DNA of 64,000 bases from Cyanophora paradoxa (lineage: Eukaryota; Glaucocystophyceae; Cyanophorales; Cyanophoraceae), in NCBI GenBank assembly GCA_004431415.1, contig QPMI01000228.1:32502-96501 (forward strand). Reading direction: 5' to 3'. The position numbers were made by a program, and so were the translations under genes. The notes beneath the pieces are model-generated. The model had not been told where the DNA came from, searched no databases, and saw nothing but the letters and a program-made list of their open reading frames with translations. Below, piece after piece: positions 19,718-35,571 of the stretch (the stretch's first letter is position 1; the number at the start of each line of letters is the position of its first letter).

Positions 19718-20132
19718 AATAGTCGACGCCGGTGCCTACGTATGAACAGTTGCTGGCAATCGCCTAGGGCCCGCCGTCCCAGCTCTGCGGCGTCCGCAGC
19801 TGCAGATCGAGGCAGATCGACCGACTGCGGCAGGCCAGCAATCTCAAGCCAGAGCTCGAGTGCTGCGAGAGCGTCGCGGGCCGCGCTGCGACGTCCGACG
19901 GCGACGTCGACGACGAAGCCGCAACAGAAAAAAAGTCCGCGGTTGCGAAAAAAAGCCAGAATTTGATCCCGAATTTGATCTGGCCCCTTGGCTCCCAGGC
20001 CACATGCATATGTACAGGCATCCGAAACGCGCCCGCTTTGGTGGCATGGTGGAGAAGGGGTGCGGGGCAAGAAGTTTGGGTACAAGCAGATTCCAGGGGG
20101 GAAGTGGGAGGGAGGGGGAGTGGCGCCAGGCC
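19718..20132. other. Intergenic gap between SMC5 and LD-carboxypeptidase (both minus)
   Basis: No gene recognised. An 86-codon minus frame (19764-20021) contains FFATADFFSVAA and Ser-rich sequence that could be mistaken for a plastid-targeting exon, but no clear splice to the LdcA start was found. Confidence 0.3.
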
Positions 20133-25070
<4,938 letters not shown>

Positions 25071-25685
25071 GAAGTTCGCGGTGCTGCGAGGGTCGAGCGT
25101 GAGCCGCGCTTCGACTGTAATAGAGCGAAGCGAGCAACAGTCTCACTCCACATCATCAGCCGCAGAGGGTGCAGAGCGGCGGGCGCCCGGCATTTGAAAC
25201 TTTGAACCGAGGCGACTTGGCAGGGAGCCGCGCCGGCCGGGTTCTACGCGCGCTGCGGATGCTGCAGGCAGCCCAGGCGCGGCAGGTCGTCGCGGGACAG
25301 GTTCTCTCGGAAAGCGGGGGGAGAAGAGCTGGGGTCCACGAATCGGCGAAAATCGCAGTAGCCCCCCTATGAAAAACTTAAGTTTTCTGAGCCGATACGA
25401 ACGCCGTCTAGCCTAGTGCGCGAGCTTTGAGCACCTTGCAGCAGCGCAGCAGCAACATCATTGATAGAGCAACCAAGGACGTGAGCAGGACGAGCGGAAA
25501 GGGCCCGGATGCAGGCGACAGAGAGCTCGTTGAGTGACGCGCCCGGCCCGCCGGGCCTGGGCGACGGCCTCCGGGGCAAGAAGCGCAACCCTGACAGCAA
25601 GGAAGAGGTTAGCCATCGACGTACGCCGAGTGGGATCGTCCCTTTGCGACCTATCGGCGTCGGACGCGGCTAGATCAGCCCGAGA
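25071..25685. promoter_or_regulatory. Divergent intergenic region between SMC5 and GARP genes
   Basis: About 615 bp without a recognisable gene between start codons pointing in opposite directions. It presumably contains both promoters; no TATA box is obvious. Confidence 0.4.
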
Positions 25686-28004
25686 ATGAGCCCCCCAGTG
25701 CTCTCCCCGAGTCTCACGCATTCTGCGCAGGAGCACGGAGAATCAGCGGTATCCTCTGCGGCTCCGAAGGGGCTCCGTGTGACCGGGGGATCGGCGACGG
25801 CGTCGCCGCTCCTGGGTCCTCGGTCGGAGGGATTGGCCCCGGATGGGGGCCCTGCGGGATGGGAGTCTCCAGCAGACGGCACGTCGACACCTGGAGACAT
25901 GGACGAGGAAGGGACGGACGAGGAGCGGGACGGGCATCCGCCCGGGCAGCGCTCGCGTCGGGGTCTGTCTCGCAAGTCAAAGAAGCCCCGCCTGCAGTGG
26001 TCTCCAGAACTGCATCAGAGATTCGTGGAAGCCGTTTCAGTTCTGGGATCATCCGGTGCGGAGGCGCGCGTGATGTGGTCTCGCCTCCGACCTGATCGCC
26101 CCTTTTCGTGCTTCGCAGCCGTCCCCAAATCCATTCTGCAGCACATGAATGAACCTGGTCTTTCGCGAGAAAACATTGCGAGCCACTTGCAGGTGCGGAT
26201 CAAATCCGTTTTTGTTTGGTCCCTTTTCCGACTCGCCTTTTCCTTGTTTGGTCCCTTTTCCGACTCGCCTTCGTTTCTTCCCCTGCCTTTCCTTCGAATT
26301 TCACATCTGACCTTCATGCTTCCGCAGAAATATCGCTTGAGCCTGAGGAGGAACTCTCCGCAAGTGACGCCGAAGCAGGAGCCGATGACGGGGCTTGGGC
26401 GGACACCGCCGCAGACGGCTCAGATCGCGCTGCTTGGCGCCACCACGGCGGAGGCATTTCCGATGACGACGATGTACCACGCGGCGGCGTTCCACGGACT
26501 CCCGCCGCCCTCCACGCACGGACGGTCGCACCACGACACGCTCCTCCGGTACCAGCAAGCGTTCGCCAGCGACCCGCTCGCCGGGTACCACCGACCGGCG
26601 GGACCTGGGGACTTCCTGGCGCTCCAGTCGCAAGTCTATCGGATGCGGCCCGATCTGATGCGGCACGCGTTCTCGAACGAGTCGGTGGCGGCGGCGGTAG
26701 CGACGGCGGCGGCGGCGACGATGGCGCAGGGCGGCGACGCGGCCGTCTCAAACGCGGCGGCCATCACGTCGCTGTACGGAGCGCCCGTCCCGCCCGGCCA
26801 CCCGCAGGCGGCCGCCGGGCAGGCCGCCTTCCGCCTCGCCATCGATCAGCTTGCTGCCCAGGCGCGCAGGGGCGCGCAGCTCGCCTCCGGCAACACCTCA
26901 GCGGCGTCGGCGGCGTCCGGCGGGGCGGCGGTGGAGAAGGCGGCGGCGCTGGCGGGCGAGGCGCCGATGGCGGTGGTGCGGGCGGCGACGTCGGTGCGGC
27001 CGGTCAGCGACGGGCGGGGCAGTGCGAGCAGCGCCTCCAGCAGCGAGGAGGACGCGAACACGGAGGACGGGGCCGGCGGCGGCTCCGGGGAGGGCTCCGG
27101 CGCCTCGGGGGCGGAGCGGGGCCGGGGCGGCACCGGCGGCTCGGGCTCCGGGTCCCGGAGCTCGAGCTCGGGGAGCAGCGGGGAGCAGGGCGGCTCGGAC
27201 CGGAGCGCGGCGAGCAGCGCCGTGCCCATCTTCGTGCGCAACCTCCAGCAGGGCGGCCACGGCCACGGGCAGCACGGCAAGCCCGGCGCCGGCGAGAGGC
27301 CACGGGCGTCCGGCGGCAGCGGCGGGCGGGGGGCGGCGGAGGTGCCGGAGCTGCGGCTGCCGCGGGCGTCGCTGCCGGGCGGGGGCGGCGGGCGGTCGCT
27401 GCCGTCGCGCGCCGACTCGGTCTCGACGGCCTCCTCCTCCATGACCTCGGGCCTCGGGTTCCCCGACCTGACCCTCTCCTCCCCGGCCCTCTCCTCCACC
27501 TACGGCTCCCCCGCCACCGGGCCCGCCCACACGGGCCCCTCCTCCTCCTCCACCGGCCCCGGCAGCTTCCTCCTCGGCCCCGCCCGCGGCAGCGTCTTCC
27601 CCTACACGCCCTACTCCTTCGACTCGGGCTCCTCGTCGCCCGTGCCGGGCAGCCACTCGGCCGCCTTCGACTACATGTCCGAGTCGGGCGCGGGGGCCTC
27701 GGCGCCGGCGGCCGGCTCGGGGGAGAGCCTCCCCGCGCTGGGCTTGAGCGCCGGCCTGCTCCAGGAGTACGCCAACGCGATGGCGGCGCAGTCGGCGGCT
27801 TTCAGCGCGATGCACGGGGGCCTCGCGGGGTACCCGTCGACGGTGGAGTACGCGGGGGAGGGCTGGAAGGGCTCGAGCGCGCTGCTGCCGTCCCTGGGGC
27901 AGGCGCTGCGCCCCTCGAGCAGCTGGAACGAGCTCCTCGACGTCGAGAACCGCTCCAAGGACGCCGAGGGCGGCGGCAGCTCCGGCGAGGCCACCGCCGC
28001 CTGA
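25686..28004 (+). CDS. GARP (Myb-like) transcription factor
   Basis: DNA-binding protein of the plant/algal GARP group (ARR-B, GLK, PCL1/LUX relatives). Three exons, 25686-26055, 26119-26192 and 26328-28004, give a 706-aa frame. The GARP domain is assembled from all three: [20 protein letters not shown] then VLGSS in exon 1, [11 protein letters not shown] and [12 protein letters not shown] in exon 2, KYRLSLRR in exon 3. The helix-turn-helix residues and the SHLQKYR end match the consensus. The usual GPDKA before the second helix is shortened to GSS. Upstream is an acidic, Ser-rich region with no receiver domain, so it is not a type-B response regulator. Downstream is a long Ala/Ser/Gly-rich tail, perhaps an activation region. 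The closest subgroup cannot be settled by eye. Confidence 0.92.
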   Translation: MSPPVLSPSLTHSAQEHGESAVSSAAPKGLRVTGGSATASPLLGPRSEGLAPDGGPAGWESPADGTSTPGDMDEEGTDEERDGHPPGQRSRRGLSRKSKKPRLQWSPELHQRFVEAVSVLGSSGAEARVMWSRLRPDRPFSCFAAVPKSILQHMNEPGLSRENIASHLQVRIKSVFVWSLFRLAFSLFGPFSDSPSFLPLPFLRISHLTFMLPQKYRLSLRRNSPQVTPKQEPMTGLGRTPPQTAQIALLGATTAEAFPMTTMYHAAAFHGLPPPSTHGRSHHDTLLRYQQAFASDPLAGYHRPAGPGDFLALQSQVYRMRPDLMRHAFSNESVAAAVATAAAATMAQGGDAAVSNAAAITSLYGAPVPPGHPQAAAGQAAFRLAIDQLAAQARRGAQLASGNTSAASAASGGAAVEKAAALAGEAPMAVVRAATSVRPVSDGRGSASSASSSEEDANTEDGAGGGSGEGSGASGAERGRGGTGGSGSGSRSSSSGSSGEQGGSDRSAASSAVPIFVRNLQQGGHGHGQHGKPGAGERPRASGGSGGRGAAEVPELRLPRASLPGGGGGRSLPSRADSVSTASSSMTSGLGFPDLTLSSPALSSTYGSPATGPAHTGPSSSSTGPGSFLLGPARGSVFPYTPYSFDSGSSSPVPGSHSAAFDYMSESGAGASAPAAGSGESLPALGLSAGLLQEYANAMAAQSAAFSAMHGGLAGYPSTVEYAGEGWKGSSALLPSLGQALRPSSSWNELLDVENRSKDAEGGGSSGEATAA
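26211..26272 (+). repeat. Tandem duplication of about 32 bp within a GARP intron
   Basis: The string TTGTTTGGTCCCTTTTCCGA plus CTCGCCTT occurs twice with a 32-bp period inside the second intron (26193-26327), enlarging it relative to other introns. Confidence 0.85.
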
Positions 28005-28347
28005 ACAAGTCACCAGCACGGCCCGCTTGGGCTTCTCGATCCTCGAGATTCGGCTAGCCTTAAGCGTCGGCCGCCCGCCGCACGTACAGTATACAGGTAG
28101 CGCTCCGATCCGCGCCAGTATTTATATCGCATTTGTATTCCGCCACCCTCGCGCAGGCAGGCGTTTTTGCGTTTCGCTTAACTTGATGTGATTTTAACGT
28201 TTAAAGAGCAGTCGTAGGCTGACAGTTTCCTACCTATCAATATTTGTAGCACGTACACGTACAATTATCTTCAACCGAATTTCAAGACGACCCCTTTGCA
28301 TGTCCTTGCGCACTCGAAGAGGGGACGCCTGCGGCTGGGGCCTACAG
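28005..28347. other. Convergent intergenic region (3' ends of GARP and unknown gene)
   Basis: About 340 bp, richer in A/T than the genes, with runs such as TTTATATCGCATTTGTATT. It probably holds both 3' UTRs; no gene seen. Confidence 0.4.
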
Positions 28348-29632
28348 CTACTGGGTGGAGTCGTAGCGGGGCTGGGGCCCGAAGTGGATGTGGCCGGTGG
28401 CCGGCGAGGTCGCCTCGGAGGCGGGGACCGTGCTGCGCGCCGCCTCCGCCTTGCCGTGCGGCCCCCCGAGGTCGCCCCGCATGAGGAACTCCGCCGCGCC
28501 GGGCCCCTCCGGCGCGCCCTCCGCCTCCCGCACGCGGAAGTGCGTCGCAGCGAGCGACGGCCAGTCCTCGATCACGCTCACCCCGCAGGTCTCCTGCCGC
28601 GCGGAGTGAGAAAGGCGGCGCGGGACGGGTGCCGGCGCAGCCGAGGCGCGGGCGAGCCTGGAAGGGGACGAGGAGGACGGCGATCTGGGGCCCGGGCGGG
28701 TCGAGCGCCACGGCGGGGGCCCGCGCCGCGTGGTGCCCCGCGAGGGTCCCGATCCCCTCCGCGAGCGCCCGCTCGAGGCCCTCCCGGTGCTCCGCCGGGT
28801 GCGCGTGCGCCTCGTAGACGATGCCCCACTGCCGCCCCGTCAGGAGTGCCGCGGCGGCGTCAGACGAGGCGCCGTAGCTACCGTCGTGTTCGTGCCACCC
28901 GCTCCTGCGCCCCGGCGCTCCAGTGCAGGCAGCACCACGTTGCGCGCAAGCTCGCGGACACTCTGCGGGCGGTGAGCGCGCACGAGATACGAAATTACTT
29001 AAGCACGGAATCGGACATCCGAGTCCAACGCTGTTGTTGCTTCGATCGGTATGACTCTTATGCAATGCCTGCACCTCAGTGAGCGCTGAATAGTGAGCGA
29101 ATACTGAGCGCGTATACGTACTTGAATTTTACAATGCCACTCTGCACCGCCTGCAGAAGGCGACGCCCCGTACGAACGATATCGAGATAGTTTTCGGGGG
29201 CACCAGCCTCGAAAAACAGTGTTCTGCGATTTACTATGTGTACGGGCGCCTTCCGAAGGACGCCAGCGAGAAACAGGGACGAGAGCGCCGCGTGAGCCTC
29301 AACACATGCGCTCGCGCGATCTGTGCTCAAACCGTGAGCGCCAGAATACACAATTTTGTGCAGAATACACGTGAGAAATCGGACCGCCTGCAAAAGTGAC
29401 AAGAAAACCGGCCCGGCCGTGTATGGCTGAAGACTGCGACGCGGAAGCGCAAGCTGTGCGCGCGATGTCGAGCGCATTCGCCGCGCCATCAAAAGCCTCG
29501 AGCAGATCGTCATCCGGCCCTTCCTGTTCAACTCCGAATTCCACGGCCTGAAACTGGTCAGAGAGAGCGCCGGATTCGGCTTCGCAGAGAGAGTGCGCGG
29601 ATTCGGCTTCTGGGACGGACCTCGCTGCTCAT
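28348..29632 (-). CDS. Unrecognised multi-exon protein
   Basis: I do not recognise the family. Segments that look coding, in order on the minus strand: MSSE (ATG 29632), EFGVEQEGPDDDLLEAFDGA then ANALDIARTA, AVRFLTCILHKIVY then RASACVEAHAALSSLFLAGV, APENYLDIVRTGRRLLQAV, SVRELARNVVLPALERR, TGRQWGIVYEAHAHPAEHRE then GLERALAEGIGTLAGHH, PQIAVLLVPFQ, and VSVIEDWPSLAATHFRVREA then EFLMRGDLGGPHGKAEA, ending HFGPQPRYDSTQ (stop 28348-28350). Several plausible GT/AG borders separate them, for example the donor before GTACGTATACG near 29110 and an acceptor CCCGCAG near 28970. The His-rich EAHAHPAEHRE and GHHAARAP stretches could be functional. It may be two genes rather than one. Confidence 0.45.
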
Positions 29633-29681
29633 CTCGTTGATTTTTGACGTGCACGCGAAAAGCTCGAGCTTGCAGTTTGGC

Positions 29682-29753
29682 GCTTGAACGGCGAGAACCG
29701 CTTTCGACGCGCAGAGAGCAGCTTGAACGGCGAGAACCGCTTTCGTCGCGCAG
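29682..29753. repeat. Tandem repeat, two copies with 39-bp period
   Basis: GCTTGAACGGCGAGAACCGC followed by TTTCG(A/T)CGCGCAG occurs at 29682 and 29721 with one mismatch, upstream of the minus-strand unknown gene. Confidence 0.85.
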
Positions 29754-30179
29754 CTCTCTGAGAGCTGTTTGCCGGGGTACGATGGAGCATGCCGCTTAGT
29801 GCTACCCCCCGCGAACAATGGCACCGTCCGCCGGTTCCGCCCGGCAGTTATAGCGGCGGGCAACATCGCTGTAAGCGTTTCTAGCTAGCGGGCATCACCG
29901 CCCAGCAGCGGCCACCGGGAGCGGGAACGAAGCGCTTGTGCGGCGGAGCTGGCCCAGCTGGGCGGCCGGCCGGCGCGGCCAGCGTCTGCAACCGGTACCA
30001 GCTGGCCTCGCCGACACGTCATTTAAGTAGCTTGTAATCAATTTCGCTCTCATCGCCGCGGTCTTGGTGCTTCCAGTCTCCACCGTCCACGCCCGCCATC
30101 AGCAGCATCAGCGAGTGCAGAACGGGCACCGGCGGGAGCGAGTGCAAGTCTGAAATCTCTCCTTATGCAGTGAGGGGCC
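29754..30179. promoter_or_regulatory. Upstream region of the phosphodiesterase gene
   Basis: About 430 bp with no recognisable gene, between the repeat at 29682-29753 and the PDE start at 30180. It is likely the PDE promoter and 5' UTR. Confidence 0.35.
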
Positions 30180-33100
30180 ATGGAGTCTGCGCGCGAGAGC
30201 AGAACTTACCTGGTGCCGCCTAGCCAGGCGACGAGCCAGCCTCAGTCTGCCGGCACGCTATCGATCTCGCTGGCTCAGCAAGAGGGCGGCAGCATGCAAG
30301 GTCCAGATGTGACGTTTGTGATCGACGCTTCCGCCTCCGCCGTCTACAGCTCGCAGCAAGCCCCCGACAAGCAGAACGGGCCCCGCGAGAACGAGGGGCT
30401 TGGCAGCATCATGGAGAAGTCTGAGCCGCCGCCAGAGGCCGAACCGGAGAAGCCAAAGGAGCGGCGGCCGGCGGCCGGCTCCGCGCCGGCCAGCCGAGTC
30501 CTGCCGAGCACGTCCTTCCGCAGCTCCAACTCGGGCAGCTTCCGCCGCGCGTCGAGAAGAGCTGGGCCCCTGCGACGACTGCGGGCGGCCGCGGCGAGGC
30601 GGGCGGCGGCGGCCGGCGCCGCCGCGGCGGAATGGGGCCTTCTTCCCTTTGCGCTCGAGGAGGACGAGGAGGCCTTCCGCGCCTCCTGGGCCGGCGACCG
30701 CCTCGCCTGCGCCCGGCGCGCCCGCCACCGTCCCTCCCGCCTGCGCCGCCCCGCTCACCCCGGGCACGCAGGAGGACGTGCCTGCTCGGCATCCTCCCCC
30801 TGCTGGTGGCGGCGGCCGTGCTCGTCGCCGCGGTGCACGGCGGCTCGATCAGCGCGGGGGCCGCGGAGGGCGCCTGGGTGGCAGCGTGGGCGGCGGCGGG
30901 GGCGGCCCTCGCGGCGCTGGCCGTCTGCGCGGCGACGCTGGGGCCGGGGGCGGAGGGCTGGGCCCCGCGGCGGCACTGGCAGGGGTGGCGGCGGGGGCGC
31001 TGGTGGTGGTGCTGGTGAGCGCGCACGTGGCGGCGCGCGTGCTCGCCCTCCCCGCCCTCTTCCTCGTGGCCTTCGCCGCCGCCGCGGAGGCCGCCTCCTC
31101 GGGCCTCGGCCTCCGCTCCCCGCAGGCCCGCCCCCCCCGCCCCGAGCCCGCCCCAGCCGGCCCGGCATCGCCTGAGGCCCGTGGCGCAGGTGCTCCTCAT
31201 CGCCTTCGCGGGTCTGGGCCTCGCGCTGGACGCGTGCGTCTCGCACGGGACCGCGTGGGAGGCCCGCGCCGCCCTGCCCCTCGCCGCCGCCGCCGTCGCC
31301 CTCGCGGCCGCCCGCGCGCTGCAGGAGGAGCGCGCGGCGCGGGCCGCCTTCCTCCGCGCCCGCGAGGCCGCCGGCGAGGCCGAGGCGGTGCGCATGCGCC
31401 CCGCGCCCCACGCCGGCAGGCAGGCTCGCCGGCGCTGAGGCGGTCGGGGGGCAGTTCCGGGCGGAGCACGCGTCGCTGGCGCACGAGCTCGAGGTCCGCC
31501 CCGCCGCCGCCCTCTCCTCGTCCCACCGTTGCAGCCCGAGCATTCTTAAATAGCACTCTCGCCTCTTAACTCTCCTGCCGCTGCTCTGCTCGCTTGCGCT
31601 GCGGCGCTGCGGTGGCCGACGCTGCGGGGGCAGTCGTTCCGGCGGCTGGTGGTGGAGCTGGACCTCGCCTCGCCCCTCGCCTCTGCTGTCTTCCTCATCG
31701 GCGACATCACCGAGCGCTCCCTCGCCGGTCCGCCCCTCCCTCCCCCTCCCTCCCCGAGCCCCTCCCCGAGCCCCCTCCAGGGTGCGACATCGCGCTGGCG
31801 GCCTCGGCGGCGGCGGCGCTGCGGCACCTGCTCTCCTCGGGCAACCTCCGCTCCCCGCTCAAGTTCGCCGGGGGCGAGCTGGAGGAGCTCGAGGAGGCGG
31901 GCGACGAGCTCGCCGCCGGCATGCGCGACTGGCTGCGGGCCACCGCCGTCGGGCACCAGGCCGCCCCCTCGGGCGCGGAGGGCGCGCTCACGGTCCGCGG
32001 CGGCGTCGGCGCCCGCTCCCGCGGCGGCAGCCTCGAGGAGGACGGCGCCGCCTCCCGCGCCGCCGCCGCCGCCGCCGCCCCGCAGGCGCCCCACGCCGAG
32101 GAGCAGGCCGGCCCGCCCGTCGTGGGCCTCCCCGCCGAGCTGCGCCCGGAGCGGGCGGCGGCGCTGCAGGCGGCGCTGCAGGCGGCGCACACCTCGTGGG
32201 AGGCCGACGCCTTCCAGCTGGCGGAGCTCACGGGGGGGCGGCCCCTCTCCACCCTGGGGCTCTCCCTCGTCCGCCACGCCGGCCTGCACGACGCGCTCCC
32301 GCTCGACATGGGCAAGCTCGCCGCGTACCTCGGCGCCGTCGAGGGCTCGTACCGGGAGAACCCGTACCACTCCCGGGTCCACGCCGCGGACGTCCTCCAG
32401 GCGCGCGCGGGAGGGACCCCCGGCACCCCCTCGCTGCCCTCCGCGGCGCCCCCCTCTGAGCCCCCCCGCAGGCGACGCACTTCCTGGTGCACTGCGGCGG
32501 GCTGCGGCCCCTCGTCCGCTCCGCCGACGTCCTCGCCGTTCTGCTCGCCGCCGCCGTGCACGACGCCGACCACACCGCCTGCTCCAACGGCTTCGAGATC
32601 GCCACCCAGTCCGAGCTCGCCCTCCTCTACAACGACCAGTCCGGTGCGCGCCCCGCCCCGCCCCGCCCCCTCCTGCCCCAGCAGAGACGGCGGCTTGCCC
32701 CTCGTCCCCCTCCCTCTCTGTCCCTCCGGCGCCTCACGGGGGCCCCTCCTGGGCGCGCGCAGTGCTGGAGAACAACTCGCTGACGCTCGCCTTCCGCCTG
32801 CTGCGGGACCCGGCGCTCGACTTCCTCGCGGCGCTCCCCCGCGACCAGCGGGCCGAGCTGCGCCGCACCGTCGTCCAGCTCGTCCTCGCCACCGACATGG
32901 CCAGGCACTTCGAGACCCTCTCCGCCTGGCGCGCCCGCCTCCTCGCCGAGACCCTCGAGGGCGCCTCCCTGCCTGACCGCGACGGGTCCGACCCCCGCCC
33001 CGCCAGCGAGCCCGCGCGCGGCGCCCCCCTCAGCGGGCCGGGGCCGCGCAGGGAAAAGCCGGCGCCGGGCTCTGCGCTGGCCTCGCCCTCAATGGCCGCC

Positions 33101-34503
33101 GCCGTCGCCGCGGCCGCTCAGCAGCAGCAGCAGCAGGGCGGGTCGGCGCGGCCGCGGGGCTCGGGGGCGGGGGCGGGCGGCTCGCTGGCGCCCTCGTCGA
33201 ACGGGACGCCGGCCGGCTCCCGGCGGCGCGTCGGGCTGCCCCTCCACCGCGAGGCGGCGGGGGCGCTGGGGCGGGAGCAGCTGCCGGGGGCGCAGCGGCT
33301 GCTGAGCCCCGACGACCGCCGCCTCTACCTCTCCGTCTGCCTCAAGGCCCGCCCCGCCGCCCCGCCCTCTTCTCGCCGCGCTGACGGGCGGGGAAGGTGG
33401 CGGACCTCGCGAACGCGGCGCGGCCCTTCGCGCAGCACGTCCGCTGGTGCCAGCGCGGTGCGCCCGCCCGCGCACGCCCGCGCCGCCACCCCTCCTCCGC
33501 TGCCCCTCACGGGGCCGGCGCCTGCTTCTCCGCGCAGTGTACGACGAGTTCTGCGGGCAGGGCGACCGCGAGCGGGAGCTCGGCCTCCCCGTCTCCCCCT
33601 AGTGCGTCCGCCTCCTCCCTCCCCTCCCCCGCCGCCTCGCCAGAGCGTCTGGCACAATGAAAGATGCACATCATGAAAGATAATAGACATGATTAGAAGC
33701 AGGCGAGCGCCCGCGCGGCGGCGGCTGACGAGGGCGGGGCGGCAGCTGCGACCGGGAGACGGCGAGCATCCCGCGGACGACGGCCGGCTTCCTCTCCTTC
33801 CTCGCCCTGCCCCTCTTCGCCGCCTGGGCCTCCCGCTTCCCCGCCGCCCGCGCCCTCCTCGAGGTCCCCCGCCCCGCCCCGAGCCCCCTGCAGCGCCCCG
33901 CCCCGCCCCGAGCCGCCACCGCGCAGAACGGGGAGGCGCACCTCAAGCACTGGGAGACGATGGCGGCGTCCGGGAGCGGGGCCCCGCTGCACTCCCCCGG
34001 GCCCGACACGCCGGGCCTCGACACCCCCGGCGGCTCGGCGCGCGGCCACGGCCAGCAGCGCTCCTCCCTCGTCACCCGCGCCGCCCGCCGCGCCGAGCGC
34101 GCCGAGCGGCTGGCGGCGGGGCCGGCGTGGCGCGGGCGCACTGGGAGCTGGGGCAGGCGGGCGGCTCGGGGCGCAACTCGCGGAGCAGCTCGGTGGTGGC
34201 GGGCGGCGGGGGCGCGGGGCGATGGCGGCCTGGGAGGCGCGCGTCTCGCGGACGCCGGGGCGGGGCAGCGCGCGGGGGAGCGCGCGGGAGAGCGTGCGGG
34301 AGAGCGGGGGCGTGCTGCGGGCGGGGTCGGGGGCCGTGGAGCGCGACATCCTCGCCGCCGTGCGCGAGGTCGCCGCCGGCCGGGGGGGGGCCCTCCTCGA
34401 GCTCTCCTCGCCCCTCCACTCCCCGCTCCAGAGCCCCCTCGCCTCGACCCGCCCCTCCCGCCGCATCGCCCCCTCCGACCCCCCCACGCCCCTCTCGACC
34501 TAG
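30180..34503 (+). CDS. Membrane-linked class I 3',5'-cyclic nucleotide phosphodiesterase
   Basis: Hydrolyses cAMP and/or cGMP. The N-terminus from ATG 30180 is a Ser/Pro/Glu-rich cytosolic segment. About six hydrophobic segments follow on short exons (LLGILPLLVAAAVLVAAVH, AALAALAVCAATL, LVVVLVSAHVAARVLALPAL, VLLIAFAGLGLALDA and others). After a linker comes the PDE core: NPYHSRVHAADVLQ, HFLVHCGGL, LLAAAVHDADHTACSN, LYNDQSVLENNSLTLAF, VLATDMARHF, VADLANAARPFAQHVRW, EFCGQGDRERELGLPVSP, FCDRETASIPRTTAGFLSF and a final HLKHWE. The metal-binding His, His, Asp and Asp of class I enzymes are present. A poly-Q run is inserted between the HD core and the last third. Introns 32401-32471 and 33347-33396 have GC donors. 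The Ser/Pro-rich tail after 34000 is less certain. Confidence 0.87.
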
Positions 34504-35571
34504 TCCGCCGTGCGAGCCATCGAATCTTTCTTCCTGCTTCGCTGTTGTTCCTTGAAGTGGCGTAGGAAGCACGAGCTTAGTCATTTCAACCTCTTCTTTG
34601 CTTTCCGTGTACATTCCCCTGCGAGACTGTAAGTCGACTCTAGTGTACATGCCATGGCCCCGTGGCCAGCTGCCTCGTCGGACCCGGACAGCTAGCCGCC
34701 GGACCCCCCCTGTAGATTGAGTATTCTTTTCAAAACGGACTTCAAATTCGCTCAGCCTGCATGTAGCGTCGTAGATAGCTATAGCTATAGCTAGCTTACG
34801 CACTACTTTCGCAATTGTAAGCTTAAGCTTTCAGCTCCGGATCCCCCTTAAACAGTTGCAAGCCTAGCAGCTCCCTTTTCGCTTTCCGTTCTTCCACATC
34901 ATCACTCGTGTGTGTCACGTCCGACGGTCATAATGTCAGTGTCGCCGATTTTTTGAATCATGCCACAGGGCCGCCGGGCCATCAGATCTTGATTCCGACG
35001 TCGACTGCCCGATTCGGCGACTCAGTGTGACTGTGCATGTCATTGCCAAGTTGCGGCGTGTGGCCAGAGGCCACTGGCCATGGGCCTAGTGGGGGGTGCC
35101 CGTGGAGACTTCGAGTGTCGGGGCCCGGGGTGCCAGGGGTGGTCAAGGGGTGAAGCTTTTAAGGCGCAACTTGGCAATGCACTGCCAGGCTGCAGCTGTG
35201 TACTACGGTATACGCAGGCAACCGAACGTATATGGCTCATGATCAGGTGCAAGGCCCTGAACCTCATATGCAGACTCTGAGACGCGGCTCACTGATCATG
35301 AGTCAAGCCGGCATGCGCTCAGCCCTGGCACTGCGGCATGCAGGCCCTGCATCTGAGGCCTCCGCGTTCACGGTTTCTGGGCCCCGCCGCGGGGCCTGCA
35401 ACACCGTTCCACGCCAACTGCACTGCCGCCATCTCGTGGCCGGCGGTTGGCCTGGCGTCAGTGACGGTGGCTCCTCGTGCTCTCCACCCCAGCCCACGTG
35501 ACCACGACCGGTACCATCGGATGCACGTGCATGTGCTCTCGTGGCCCCACGGGCGCGATCGCGACCGACGG
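34504..35571. other. Convergent intergenic region after PDE and DUF2252 genes
   Basis: About 1.07 kb with no gene that I can support. It contains a short TAGCTA-rich stretch near 34775-34798 and less GC than the genes. Open frames here are short and lack domain signatures. Confidence 0.4.

Noticed and set aside
19764-20021. Plastid transit peptide exon for LD-carboxypeptidase
   Set aside because: The frame has a Phe/Ser-rich start that looks attractive, but no donor/acceptor pair joins it cleanly to the LdcA frame. Left as an open possibility, not a feature.
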